A stretch of 64,000 nt of DNA, from positions 8,769,994 through 8,833,993 of the forward strand of contig NC_135552.1 of assembly GCF_964340395.1 (NCBI RefSeq), read 5' to 3'. The notes below the pieces were generated by a model. It ran no database searches, had not been told where the DNA came from, and saw nothing but the letters and a program-made list of their open reading frames with translations. The position numbers and the translations under genes are program-made. This DNA is from Glandiceps talaboti. Its lineage: Eukaryota; Hemichordata; Enteropneusta; Spengelidae. Below are positions 11,720 through 23,649 of this stretch, piece after piece (within the stretch, counting starts at the first letter, position 1; every line of letters starts with the position of its first letter).

Positions 11720-13900
11720 TAGAAATACCATAATTAAACCAAAACCATAGTGTGTATTAATATTCATAATTCTATCTTCACTCACCTGTAGCAAATCTAT
11801 TAAATTAATTTCACTCTAGAAATATTAATAACAAAATACAACAGATTTGATTGTTGTTATAGTAGGTCTTATTAATTTATACGTTAACATGGTTATTGTG
11901 ATTGGCATACAAATATTAGACGAAGGCTTGCTTGTTTTTGAACCTGTACACTAAAAACAGCATTTCAATCACCAGTTATTCAAAGTCATCTTAGTGAAAC
12001 TGGCATCAGATCAATTTGTCAAAATTACTCACATTTTTTTTCTTTTTTGAATAAAAAAGGTTTGATTCCTTTCTACTTGATGTTTTTCGGTGTAAAAAAA
12101 AAATGGAATTCAAATCATTATGAAAATGTTATTAGGAAATTCATTTGGGGAAAAAATTTGATATTTTTACAAAAAATCCAGACAATTTATCAATTTCCTA
12201 TTCTCTTTTCAGTATGGTAGAGGAGATAAAGAATGGTAAAGTGCTAAAGAACAAAATAACCTCTTGTGAATTAGACTAGTAAGAGTAACTGAAATATTAA
12301 TGGCTAAGGATTACGTTTCACACAATGACGACACTGGCATATTCTGGGGGAGGCAAATCTCACAACAGATCAGTCTCTTCTGTTCTGCTGTTAGATTATG
12401 ATTATAGAGTCATGACATATGAAACAAAGAAAGCAACACAGAGACAGACATATGTAGCCACAGATACAGACAGACACAGATAGACACAGATACACATACC
12501 TGATCACATACTTGTAGACACACATACATTAGGATATGGTATACATTCAAATCTACAGGCTGTTGACAAATATTCCATTGTCTTTCTGTAATTATGAAAA
12601 CTTAATGTGGTTTCCCCACCAAAACAAGTGGAAAGATACAAATTTCCTTGCATTCAATGACGCTTGTAACTAACAGTTTCCCTTTGAATTGTAGCAATAT
12701 GCTGCACAATGCAAACAGCGACAGACATTAACGGTATATATAAAACGTAATAATGAAGGCCTACCTATGGGATATTCTAAACACTGTGTGGTCATGCATG
12801 GAGAGGCAGCAGAAAGGTGATTAACAGCTAGGACAGAGCAAAACAATGCTGTGCTGTTATTACTACACAATGTAACTGGGTGGAGACCAGCATACTCTTC
12901 CCGGGAGATGTCCGCATGGAGAGAATGCGTCAAAAGTAATCTCAATGTAAAATTACCCTGAATGAATACATTATCGTGTACGTCAATGCACCGAGTTGTA
13001 AAAACACCGGTGATTTAATGATGAGTTTTATGTGAACACAATAGGCACTTAGTGCGAAATGTATATTTAGATTGATAACTGTATACTTATTATTTCACAC
13101 ATACAAAAAAAGAGAGGGTGACAGAATATTTTCCCCGGTTTAATGGCATCATGGAACTGTAACTAAATTGGCAATGAAATTCTGTAACGATAAACAAATT
13201 GTGACGGTAGCTAGTGCAAACACTGGATTTAAGAGCAAATACGTCCCCCTTCAGGCTGCCGAGTCAATGATATGGAACATGTGTCATTTATGCAAGAGGT
13301 CAAAAAATATAGAAATTGACACAATAGTATCCAAACATGTACGTTTACACTGAGACAATGAAATTTGTGAGGAAAAAAAAACTATGAGTATGGAACGGTC
13401 TAATTTGACTACATGTATGTACACTGATGTGACATGTATATTACCTGAATGGATGCTAGTAGCAAGGTGTGCAATCATTGGTTTACGTCTCGTGTGCATA
13501 GCTATGCCGCTGGAATTACAATACTGCACAAGCTGACTACTGGCAGGCACCATGACAGACAATGGAATGAACTAAAAAGTGGGGCTGACTCTCTTATTAC
13601 TGAGCTCATGTCTATCTGTGCTCGCCATCTAATTTTGGACTGAAATATGCAAATGATATAAACCATACAAAACAGTAGATGACGCGGAGATAATCGTAAT
13701 ATCACAGCACAAAATGAGAGAAACTCCAATACCTGGCTTCACGTAGGGGTACATCTAGGCAGTGTCTAGCAGGGTTCTCTCTTCACCTCAGATTTGTGTC
13801 GGTATATACTTAAAAAGACCTGTTTTCTAGACAGACAACGTTCTTAAATACACCCTCGTTACCCATGCAATTTTTCAGGGGTTATACACATGAATTATGA
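11720..13900. other. Non-coding DNA; less AT-rich block at 12640-13740
   Basis: No gene is supported. A CAGA/CACA-rich imperfect simple repeat covers about 12434-12530. From about 12640 to 13740 the sequence is more balanced in composition, with few homopolymers and an ATGCAAAT octamer at 13647-13654. Several open frames on both strands overlap here without domain character, so I read the block as possible conserved non-coding sequence. Confidence 0.35.
12434..12530. repeat. Imperfect CAGA/CACA-rich simple repeat
   Basis: Repeated CAGACA, CACAGATA and ACACATAC words without a fixed period. It is low-complexity sequence with no coding signal. Confidence 0.75.
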
Positions 13901-13922
13901 GCATGATTTGGAGGAGTAATTC

Positions 13923-13936
13923 GTTGCCATGGCAAC
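13923..13936. promoter_or_regulatory. Perfect RFX X-box palindrome
   Basis: GTTGCCATGGCAAC is a perfect 14-bp palindrome fitting the RFX X-box (GTNRCC, short spacer, RGYAAC). A related half-site, GTTGCC followed by ATTCCAAC, lies downstream at 14033-14046. RFX sites control ciliary and neural genes in animals, but no promoter or exon is visible nearby, so a distal element is the likelier reading. The motif is certain, the function inferred. Confidence 0.5.
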
Positions 13937-13940
13937 TTAA

Positions 13941-13950
13941 AACAGCTGTT
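13941..13950. promoter_or_regulatory. E-box palindrome AACAGCTGTT
   Basis: A perfect 10-bp palindrome with a CAGCTG E-box core, starting four bases after the RFX-type palindrome. CAGCTG is bound by class A/tissue-specific bHLH dimers. The close pairing with the X-box raises the chance of a real regulatory element. Confidence 0.4.
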
Positions 13951-14269
13951 GTCAGCAGAAAGGGAAAGCTGTGTGATGCATTGTTAGGTGGTTATTGATT
14001 CAATATGCTGATTTCACGCAGACGAAATAAACGTTGCCATTCCAACTCCCTGCTACACCCCCTCCTACAAGATGGTTATCTCCATCACTGACACAAACCG
14101 TGAATGTGCAAACAGCCATGCATAATGCACCGATCTCCTTCAAATAAAGAGAGACCCTTCGATGCATGAAATATTTAATAATTGGTTTTGTTAATCTACC
14201 GCACAGATTATTCTCTGCCATTCTGCAATGGTGTAAAAATATGAGTTGTACAAAAAACACAAGTCAGTT

Positions 14270-17058
14270 TTTACACTCTAGCATCCAACACTGCTCTGTG
14301 TTATCACTTTGTATGTTTTAATGTTAGTTGATGAAAAAAAAAAACAGAAATCAGTCTGATCTTGGCAGCAGCTGATAGATCTTGTCTCACCTACCACAGT
14401 AAAAACTAGGTCTTAAAAGTAAGTGTTTTAATATAAGACTATAAGACTCTTCACGACAATTTGGGATATTGCAATTCTTTTTATAGCTTTTCATCATTTT
14501 TCATTTCAAATCTCACGTATTCATCTTCAATTACAAAACATAGAATTACTTTGAACTTTGCACATTCTGGAGTGCCTTTTTTTAGTCAGTTTAAATTAAT
14601 TTGTGGAATGAAGATGTGTATGTGTGCGTTTGCAGGAGGGGTTCATTACCCTGGAATGTACGGATGAGTTTGAAAGTCCAGGAATGTGGGGATGGGAAAG
14701 GAGAGGGGTATTCTTTGAAAGTCATCCATTATTGCATAGTAACAAATAAGACACAAAGAAAACGGATATTGGTTGTTGTGACAAAATAATTACATGACAT
14801 GCAAGAAATGAGGCATTCCACGATTAAAAATCGCCTTAACTTATACTTTTTTGTCTCTAAATCGATATTTACTTCCAATGGATTTGGAATCTTAGGAATT
14901 GGGCATTTCATTATGAGGGAAAATTATTTTTACATAAAAAAAAAACTGTGTCCAAAGTGGAAAGAAGATGTTTTGAAAGAAAAAGTAAATGTAGAATAGG
15001 ATTTCAATATGTCTGCTGCTGGGATTATGATCAATACTTCCTTTCCATTTCTTTAAATTTGATTCAATAAAATCAACGGCAAGCTGCTTTAAATTGAGCA
15101 AACAAACTACACAACATATTGCACACATGTTGTAACCTTAAAGCAAAGCAGTACCGTTGTGTCAGAATTTGAGTTCACAGTAGCAGGTTTTTTCAAATTA
15201 ACTATGCAAGTTTTGAAAGAGGCTTTTGACTTAGAATCCTCTCAGAATTATACTTGGAGTGATTGGCAAGAAAAACTAAATTTTGTGTGATTTCTTCCTA
15301 TGCTAGCTATTTCTGCAGGCTGGTTTATAAACTTGGGTGAAAAATCACTGCTTGTTAAAGTGATCATATCTGTGACAATACAGACCAGTTCCATTTTCAG
15401 CCTAGTGTACATGGTGCATGTCATTACACCACACTACAACTTCTTAAGGAGCACACTGGCACTGACTGTATGATAGAGGTACTTGAGGATATTATATATA
15501 AGAGGCTCGGTAAACTGAGAATGTGCCATTCTGCAAATTATTTCAAATTGGTCCCCAAAATTAATATGATTTTACACAAATACATAAATCAGTTTATCAT
15601 TAAAATATAACCGCCAGTGTTATAGCTATATATGCCAGTATCAACACAAAATATCTTCTCAATTCCAAAGTTCTTGTCAATAACAACGTGACATCATAAA
15701 TATTTAGTCCACTGAAGAAGTCAATGGAGTCGAGACAAAATATTTGGACAAGGTAGCATTTCCTGCCTGTGATAAAATAATCGTCAACTGTATTATATTG
15801 TAACACAGAGCTAATGAATCTCTTTGGTTCCTTAAAAGTATGTTCACCATGTTTTGATGATTTGTATAAAGTAAGAATAGTACAGCATATGATGTAAGAA
15901 TCATCCAATTACAGACGAAGTATAATGACCCTTTAAAAATTCACCTTATTTCTGGAATTGTTGCAAGAATTTTGTTCTTCGATAACCAGACAAGTGTAAA
16001 TGTGATCAAATTTATTTGATCCTGTGTAATAATATTCTCTCATCAGTTTTCATATCACTGGAAATTGTGGTAAAAAACCCAAATTGGCAATGTTCTTAGA
16101 GTCAATGAATAGAATAGAATTCAAACAGTGGATGGTGTGTACCAGATCTTCCTTTATAAATATCACTTTTATGAAATCTGAATGGCTAAAATATTTTTAA
16201 ATTATGCAAATATGAATTTGATGTCCTTTTGTAGTCTTTCTAAAATAAAAACGTTGCAGCCATACAAAAATTTCCTGTTTGTTACACAAAACTACAGACA
16301 TACTATTAACTAAACAGCGGGGAAATATAACTGATAGTGCAGTGGAAAGTTTACCAACCACGCATTCATTATTTCAAAAATTGGCATATTTTAGATAATA
16401 ATGTTCGTGTTATTGAATTTAGGTCTGTCTCATTGTTCATTATTTCTACATCTTTTTGATAATCTCAATTCATTTTTACGTGATTTGGAAACTTAATGAA
16501 GTTTTATACGTCTAGTAAAGGATGCAGATAAACTCAACAGGAAAAGGAAAACTCCACATCAGAGGAGAGACACCAAAGAGATTAAAATCTCTGACAGGCA
16601 ATGCTCACCTTGGGGGCCAGATGAGTTGCTAGGTAACAATAAAACCTCAGCCTGATTTTATCTCCTATGCTGGTTATCATTTGAGAAACTGAAATGCCAC
16701 ATGGATTCATTAAAACGTATGTAGCACACAAAAGCCTCATTGCAAAGGTCAAAGGTCAAGAGGAGGGGAATAGGCAAAGCAGACGCAGTGAATGGATGCT
16801 GGCCCTTGGGAATCATTTGCGTAAATGGCAGCTCATGCTAATGTCAGTCCATATAATATCATACTATGCAAATATCCCAAAACACATATCTGGGTAATTT
16901 GGCCCATGATGCAATGTTGGTTGACAGTTTGATATGAGTTTCTCCACAGGGAGTGAGTAGCAGTGATTGGAATTGCCTGACCTCAGCGCATGCTCAGTAT
17001 TGAGAGAAAATGAAGCTGTTTATCATTCGTCTGTATTATAATTTTTTGTCTTTTATTT
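14270..17058. other. Non-coding DNA; less AT-rich block at 16550-17000
   Basis: No gene is supported. 14270-16540 is ordinary AT-rich DNA with many overlapping chance frames. 16550-17000 is more balanced, repeat-free, and carries a DR1 site and an ATGCAAAT octamer (16866-16873). Confidence 0.45.
16746..16758 (+). promoter_or_regulatory. Perfect DR1 nuclear-receptor element
   Basis: AGGTCAAAGGTCA is two perfect AGGTCA half-sites in direct repeat with a one-base spacer. This is the binding site of RXR heterodimers, HNF4 and COUP-TF type receptors, all present in invertebrates. It sits in a repeat-free, less AT-rich block. The motif is exact; use in vivo is not shown. Confidence 0.45.
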
Positions 17059-17660
17059 TTCTGGGTCATTCTCAATATATCTTCTTATCTGACCAGAAAA
17101 TGTATTGGGAAAACATTTCTGATAAAGAAACTGACACTGGCTATGAAACAATATTCTGGGTCATTCTCAACATCATATCTTAAATATCTGACCAGAAAAT
17201 ATAACTTAATCAAGACACTGCCTACTGTTATGGATATTAAACAACAAACTATCATTTCTGAGAAATGATTCAAACCAAATACACTGATCTGGATACGAAG
17301 CTAGTAAAAAGATTTCTAGGTTATTCACAACATCATCTTACATACACCAGAAAATGTAATATAATTATGACAGTGGATATTAAAGAACAAACTATCATTT
17401 CTGAGGAAAGACAGAAAATGAAATACATATTGGCAACAAAAATGGTACAAAAATTTTGAGGTCATTATCATCATATACCAGAAATGTAATTTGACTAAGT
17501 AGAAGGTAACTGCTTAAAGATATGACATACACCAAACCATGCCATTTGTAATGATATAAAATTATTACAATCAAATATACTGGCTACAAAACTGGTTAAA
17601 AATTAAAACCAACTACAACATACTGGATACAGAACTGGTAAAAACCCCCACATTTTTACC
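17059..17660. repeat. Degenerate tandem array, unit about 95-160 bp, about four copies
   Basis: A CTGGGTCATTCTCAA-like start recurs at 17061, 17156, 17316 (CTAGGTTATTCACAA) and 17457 (GAGGTCATTATCATC). Each is followed by a GACCAGAAAATGTA-like piece. Two units also share GGATATTAAA and CAAACTATCATTTCTGAG. Toward the end, three pieces of a CTGGCTACAAAACTGGT-like word repeat near 17580-17645. Copies differ in length by deletion. No conserved peptide is seen. Confidence 0.8.
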
Positions 17661-18120
17661 AACTCTCAAAAATGCTAATTATAACCGTGTATATTTGTAG
17701 ATATCTTGTTAAATCTCACACTAAACACTTGAATCATATGGTAAGGAGAAGAGTAATTGACTAGAGGTGAATACAGGGTGGTGTTCAAGTGTGGGCTAGT
17801 TGAGGTGTTAATGGAAATATCAACATCAGTAAGCACGAATTCCATCTATTACTTATCAAATACTTATCGTTGATTGCATGGGTGGACTTAATTACCATCA
17901 TGCCATCTACTTTGCTAGACTCTACTTGGATTGGTTCCAAACCCTTGGGTTTTTATCAGCTAACCATACATATATCATTTTTAGATGTATACCATATGGA
18001 TAGGGTACAACTTGTACAGACAACAAACATATTGGTTACTGATATGATGGATATGCATGTATGCATGCATGTAGTGATGCTGGGAATATACATGAATTAT
18101 ACATGCATTACGGGTACCTA
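17661..18120. other. Single-copy DNA, no gene
   Basis: Nothing recognised beyond a short chance frame starting at 17870 that runs into the microsatellite region. Confidence 0.5.
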
Positions 18121-18121
18121 C

Positions 18122-18245
18122 AGGCTACATGTCTTCATGCATGCTTACATACATGCATAAATACATGCACGCACGCACATTATATGCACATACGCACGCA
18201 CATACATACATACATACATACATACATACATACACACACATATAC
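18122..18245. repeat. CATG/GCAC/CATA microsatellite cluster
   Basis: Imperfect CATGCATG, ACGCACGC and ATAC words lead into an uninterrupted (CATA)8 tract at 18201-18232 and a short CA run. Open frames over it (THIHTYIHT- or YVCMYVCMYV-type) only reflect the repeat. Confidence 0.95.
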
Positions 18246-18348
18246 CGTACATACTCACATTCATTTAATACATATATGTAATGCACACACAGGGATATAA
18301 ACTGGTAGGTGCACTGGCTGCAAACTTTGTTCTGCACATCAGTCAGAA

Positions 18349-18371
18349 ACACACACACACACACACACACA
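18349..18371. repeat. (AC)11 microsatellite
   Basis: Uninterrupted AC dinucleotide run about 100 bp after the CATA cluster. Confidence 0.95.
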
Positions 18372-18379
18372 TGCACAGG

Positions 18380-19280
18380 TGTCAAACTAAGTGACACTGA
18401 ATAAACTTTATACACCAATCTGCGAGTGAAGAACAATATAGGAATGCAATGAAGAGATAAATGATAATACAACATCATGTACATGTATGTGAGGCACTGT
18501 AAAGTGTATAGTTTAATATCTTATTACTAAATGTAAAAAAGATAATCCCATTTCCTATCCATACATTTCCATGCTAGATGAAACTCTTCAGGGAATACAT
18601 TTACAGTAACCTTGTGTGTGACGAAATAAGTGACATTGACACTCATACAGACAGGGCATTTAGTGACTGGCAACAGTTCAACGCAGGTTTCATCAAAGCC
18701 ATGCTGTTGTAACATACATAGTGCTCACAAATCAAATCACTTGGCTATGATGCATGTGGGCGGCTACACATATAAAACTCAATGTTTTCAAAATCACATT
18801 CACGTAATTTGGACCAAATTTGAAATTGAATCTAACACTGACGGTTACCGATGAACGCTACAGCTATTGATAATTGGTGAAGATTCAACTCATCTAGTCC
18901 ATCAAATATGAGGCTGCAGTATTATTGATGACGTCTTTTCAAAGACACTATGATACATACACATTTTACTAAATCTGGGTGGATACAAATTTGCAATTTC
19001 TGAATCGATACCCTGTTGTTCAAAGTCACGACTACGTGAGTCTGAGAGACTGAATTAAATACACACACTTGTATAGTGCACAGTATGTGAGTAAATCCCA
19101 AATATGTGTTCTTCCTACTACTTATAGTTCAATAAATATCAAAGATGGCATTCAGTCCTCAAAAAAAGAGAGAACTTTTTCTGGATGTCTTTTTTACAGC
19201 AGACAGCTTAACCACCTTGAAGTAAACTGAACTCTAAACATATTCATGCCAGTACGTACCTAATTTTATTCTGTACACTA
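18380..19280. other. Single-copy DNA, no gene
   Basis: Only short chance open frames. No repeat family was recognised. Confidence 0.5.
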
Positions 19281-19352
19281 TATTATTCCCCCTAATTTTT
19301 GTTCACTCAGCCGAGGAAAATATGACTGACTTAAGGGGTCTGTCTTGTCACA
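19281..19352 (+). repeat. Fragment of fold-back repeat family A
   Basis: This stretch matches one arm of the family A inverted repeat: ATTATTC, then a GTTCACTCAGCC-type word, GGAAAATATGA and CTTAAGGGGTC, followed by GTCTTGTCAC, which also follows the left arm in the copy at 36.5 kb. The 5' body and the opposite arm are missing, so it is a truncated copy. Confidence 0.65.
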
Positions 19353-19442
19353 GAATGAGTGTCCAAACCCTCAACTTTAATACCATCACAAATAATTTTC
19401 ATTTGAGAGGAGAAAAATATTGAGTAATCATAATTATTATTA

Positions 19443-19568
19443 AAATCATTATTTTGATGGAGATAGTAATGGCAATTTTGAAAGTTAAGATTCATAATTT
19501 GAGCAAAGTCATAATTTTGAGGGAGATAGTAATGGCAATTTTTGAATGTTTTGATTCTTAATTTGAGG
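19443..19568. repeat. Tandem duplication, 63-bp unit, two copies
   Basis: ATTTTGATGGAGATAGTAAT (19451) and ATTTTGAGGGAGATAGTAAT (19514) start two adjacent copies sharing GGCAATTTT, a GTT-rich piece, GATTC and TAATTTGAG. Divergence is low compared with the other tandem arrays here, so this duplication is younger. Confidence 0.9.
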
Positions 19569-21319
19569 TACCATGGAACTAATGGCATATTGCCAGAATT
19601 GTTGAGATTTAGAATGACCAGAAAATTTACATTTAATATGTAATTTCTGATTGGACGTGTATGACTTGCTTTGAGCAAATGGTAGACATGTATATGGTTG
19701 CAAGTTACCATGTGCATAAGACAGGAAAGCATGGTCAAACCAACAGGGAGTAAAATGCCTGATACACAAGAGGTTGCTTCTTGTCAACCGGTCTCAATGA
19801 CATGGTCCCATATGTCACGGATCCCCAAGTGAATGTGAAGAAAAAAACATTGAAATACAAGACCTTAATATTGTAAGATCATAATTCATGGTAAAATTTG
19901 ATTATATTAGAGGAAGATCAGTGATGTTATTACAGAAATATCGTTCTCCATCTAGTCCCGGTGATATGTCAACATAATATTAATAATTTGAAAATGAGCT
20001 GTCAGACAGCGGAAAAAATATGACGTGCTTATAAACACTATATGTGTGTGTTCATAAACTTTTCACTTTACCGTGAGTGAAACGCCCTGGTTTGATGCGT
20101 ATTTTAAATGATGAGTTACGACTTGTGAAGTATAAAGGGTGTACACCATAAATCAGCAAGGGAATTCATTGCTTGGCTAACTTCAAATAAGCCATTACTC
20201 AAACAACCTTGACTTACACTCTCTTTGACGGAAAGCTAATTTACAGAAAAAATAGCTGCATTATTTATGAAAATCACTTACTAGCTTTTTTTTTAAAGAT
20301 TAATGTTAGCATTACAAGGATGGCATTTGGTTATGATAACAAATATAATTACTATATCACATAGTTCTTTATAATTTATGAGCCAGACTGGAGATGTTTA
20401 TAATTGCAAATAGATTCTGAGAATGTTTCACTTGTCTGGTATGTATGTTTTGACTGAATATTATTTGCTATTTAAAAGAGCAAAACATTTTCATGATCAT
20501 AAAATTGACTAAGTTTCATTTTCCTCCTGTAACTGAAAAAACCCCCTACTTTTCAGTAATAAGGATATTGCAGATGTTTAGGTTTGCAACGAAAGAAATC
20601 ATCTTTTAATAATATTTCTGTGGTGGAAAGAGAAAATATGAAACAAATTACTTAAACACATTTAGAAAATCTTGATTTGTCTGTAAAAAATGAATATTTC
20701 TGTCAAAAAAGGGCATATACTCTAGTAGAAAATTTATGGAGTTGACAGACTTGTATGTCAAAAATACACAATTTTTGTGATGAGGTATACATGAAAACCA
20801 ACTAAATTCAACACAAACAATTTGTGGCTTCAATCTTTGAAATACAGCGAGGAATATTCCTTACAAATTAGGCTGAACATACAGCAGCGGAAACAAATCA
20901 TTTGCATGAGGGATGGAATCATTTAATATTACTAGAAGGCAAAAGTGAAGCAGGAAAACCTTGTGTTGCGATCGAGTAACTGTTGTGTGGAACAAAAAAT
21001 AATGTGAAACGACTTTTTGTGACATTTAGAAAATGCTAAAAGCAGCATGGCAGAAGTGGGTAGGCTATCACAAGGGGAACTGTATCATGTCCTGAGGGCA
21101 TTCAGTACAGATATACACATACACCAATAACTCTATAAAACTCTCATCATTTCTACTACTATTTTCTTCATTATTATTGCCAATTTGGCCGGCAGAAAAT
21201 TTGTACTCGATAGAAGAAACAAGGAAATCAGCCCAATTAGGGAGCTATTGTATCTTCTTGAGTCGACAGCACAGTGTTTGAAGTGAAGTGATGTTTATAG
21301 CACGCCAATGGAGAACCAT

Positions 21320-21331
21320 CCCCCCCCCCCC
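21320..21331. repeat. C12 homopolymer
   Basis: Twelve consecutive C, 25 bp before the TG microsatellite. Length may be uncertain in the assembly. Confidence 0.9.
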
Positions 21332-21354
21332 TGCATTCCCACTTTGAGTGGCTC

Positions 21355-21356
<2 letters not shown>

Positions 21357-21406
<50 letters not shown>
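21357..21406. repeat. (TG)25 microsatellite
   Basis: Uninterrupted TG over 50 bases; alternating purine-pyrimidine sequence able to adopt Z-DNA. Confidence 0.98.
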
Positions 21407-21407
<1 letters not shown>

Positions 21408-22723
21408 CTATGACTCACTGTTTAACTATTGTATATGCAATATCAATACATGACAGATTTTATTAAGGAAAACAGCTAGTCTCGACTGAATATATATAGG
21501 GATAAAGTTTGATGAATACACATCGTAAATCAACACCAACATATAAATTGTCTGTGACACGAAATAAGGACAGCGGTAATGTAAAATTGAGCTGATTTTA
21601 CTACTACAAGGTCGTATGTTTGCAGGTTCACAAAACACTTCGTAACAGCTGTGATAAGTTATTCGTTTGGATTGTAATTCAATGATACTCTGATCTGATA
21701 CATCAATACAAAAATGGTACAATGCAATATAATCTTAGATAAATTATGGTGGATACTAGATTATACAATTTGTTCTCTGAGTTCCGTGCAATGTTAGGGT
21801 GGCACAAACAGTCTGTAATAAACTGAGGTCAGGCTTGCACAGTAAGACAGCTAGTGTATAAATTTGTGTTGTTGATTTACATACAGATGCACACAAAAAA
21901 CTTACTTCAGGCGATCAATTTCTAAACAGCATACTGAATGTGTTTGTATATGTATAGAGGACTTGTATTGACTATTAAAAATGCTGTGGCATTTTTGTTA
22001 TTTTTGGTACCCCAAACATTGTACTATATAATGTCACTTTTACATGAGCTGAATGAATGTGAATCTAAATACAAGGTGAGAGCATTTTCCCAGCTAATCA
22101 TAATTCACCATGTTGTAAAAGTTGGAATAATAATGGCATTTTGGCACACCTGAAGAATTCTTGGTACACATTTTTCCTTGTGATAACAATTCTAGGTACC
22201 TGAAATAGAATTTTACCACCTACAGGAAGTCATGTCATACGAAATACTAAGCCTTTGATTTCCATGGCTGACACTAGGACTTCTGCTCCACACACCATAC
22301 ATTTTATTACTTTAGGCGTGCGTGAGAATAAGGAAGACCTAATCTTGTTCTAGATTGACCTTCAAACGTGAGGTGCAAAGCTATTGCAGGTATATATACA
22401 GAATTTGTGCATTGGCTATCACCTCTAACAAAATTAATCAAGTGATCAAAATAACCTGTATTCCTACATCACGGAAGCCTCATGTTATCTGTATCTATCT
22501 CTTTCACTTTGTTTGGGTTACGTGCGAGCATGCACAACTCTGTGGTTTTTTTGCTATTAGGGCTGTGAACCCCAGTAACAGGAAGTGGGAAATCTGGTAA
22601 AATTGGTATTATAGTGATCAACACATTATGTCATAATTTTGGTGGGGAACTCCTATATTGATAATATGAAACAAAAATGGATAAAAAACCATAAAGTTAC
22701 AGATTGCATGTGCCCCTTTAATT

Positions 22724-22743
22724 AAACAAACAAACAAACAAAC
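22724..22743. repeat. (AAAC)5 microsatellite
   Basis: Short tetranucleotide repeat with no associated element recognised. Confidence 0.85.
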
Positions 22744-23398
22744 TATGACAACATATTTTTATCAGACTGAATACAGAAATGTATAAATGCAAGCACTCCA
22801 GGCAACACAACACTATACATTCAGCTTACTATGTACTTTTAATCTGTGGAATTACTACAAGCAGAATATATATTCGTGTAAAACATGAAAACACATGCAA
22901 CAGTTCATAACCTTAAAACTGAAGAAAATAAGCAGTAAAATACTCGTTAGAATTCATCCCTAGTAAGTTTTACCATTTGTTCTTTATGTGAAATTACTAT
23001 ATAAATCATATCAAGGAAGGGAATTATCGCATCAGACCTCTTTAGTACGTATTCAGAGCTATAAATTTTATCATTATACTACAGGGAATATCAGAACTTG
23101 TGTAATCGTGTCAAGAAAAAAACAATCGAGGGGACAGATATTTATGAGCTAGGAAAGCAGATATTAAGGGCAGAATGATAAAATTCAGGTGTTTTACTTG
23201 AGCATTATTTGTACTTATAGCAATTAAATAAATCCTTATGGTGTGAGTTCTTTCTCTTATTATTCCTTGCTTATATTCATTCAAGCTGCTAAGCATGATG
23301 TTGTCCAAGTTGCAACACAGCAATTATGGCATTTAATTTGACGAGCCTTGAAAATCTGTGTATTATACATTACAGAAGATCTATCTTTTCACACTTTT

Positions 23399-23647
23399 AG
23401 ATTATCTATTTATATATTTATAAACTATCCAACAGGCATTGCCCAATAAGAGAAGGAAGGTTCAGTGTTAATGCAGGAGGAAACTGGAGTACCCGGGGAA
23501 AACCTGTGTTGTTCTGTAGATTCAAACTGACCGACACTCTTCTTATTTCCAGTGTGGTAAATTTAATCAAACCCTGACTGGGTTGGAATCCGAGCCACAG
23601 TGGTAAGAGACAAGTAGTCAAACCACTCAGCCACCAACAACACCAAC
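23399..23647 (-). mobile_element. tRNA-derived SINE
   Basis: Read on the minus strand, the head carries an exact pol III A-box type word TGGCTGAGTGG (plus 23623-23633) and, 27 bp on, a decayed B-box (GGCTCGGATTC, plus 23586-23596), spacing typical of a tRNA-like promoter. The body holds a CCCCGGGTACTCCAGTTTCC-like block (plus 23475-23500), reminiscent of conserved central domains shared by invertebrate SINE superfamilies; which domain cannot be decided here. The 3' end is AT-rich. No clear target-site duplication is visible. An open frame of 81 codons over it is a shadow. Confidence 0.75.
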
Positions 23648-23649
23648 AC

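Larger units (their letters stand above)
19570..23395. other. Single-copy AT-rich DNA with microsatellites, no gene
   Basis: About 3.8 kb with no supported gene. It contains a C12 run (21320-21331), a long TG microsatellite (21357-21406) and an AAAC repeat (22724-22743). An ATTTGCAT octamer lies at 20900-20907. Open frames are short and of random composition. Confidence 0.5.

Noticed and set aside
18061-18484. His/Tyr- or Val/Cys-rich frames near 18.1-18.5 kb
   Set aside because: They are translations of the CATA, GCAC and AC simple repeats.
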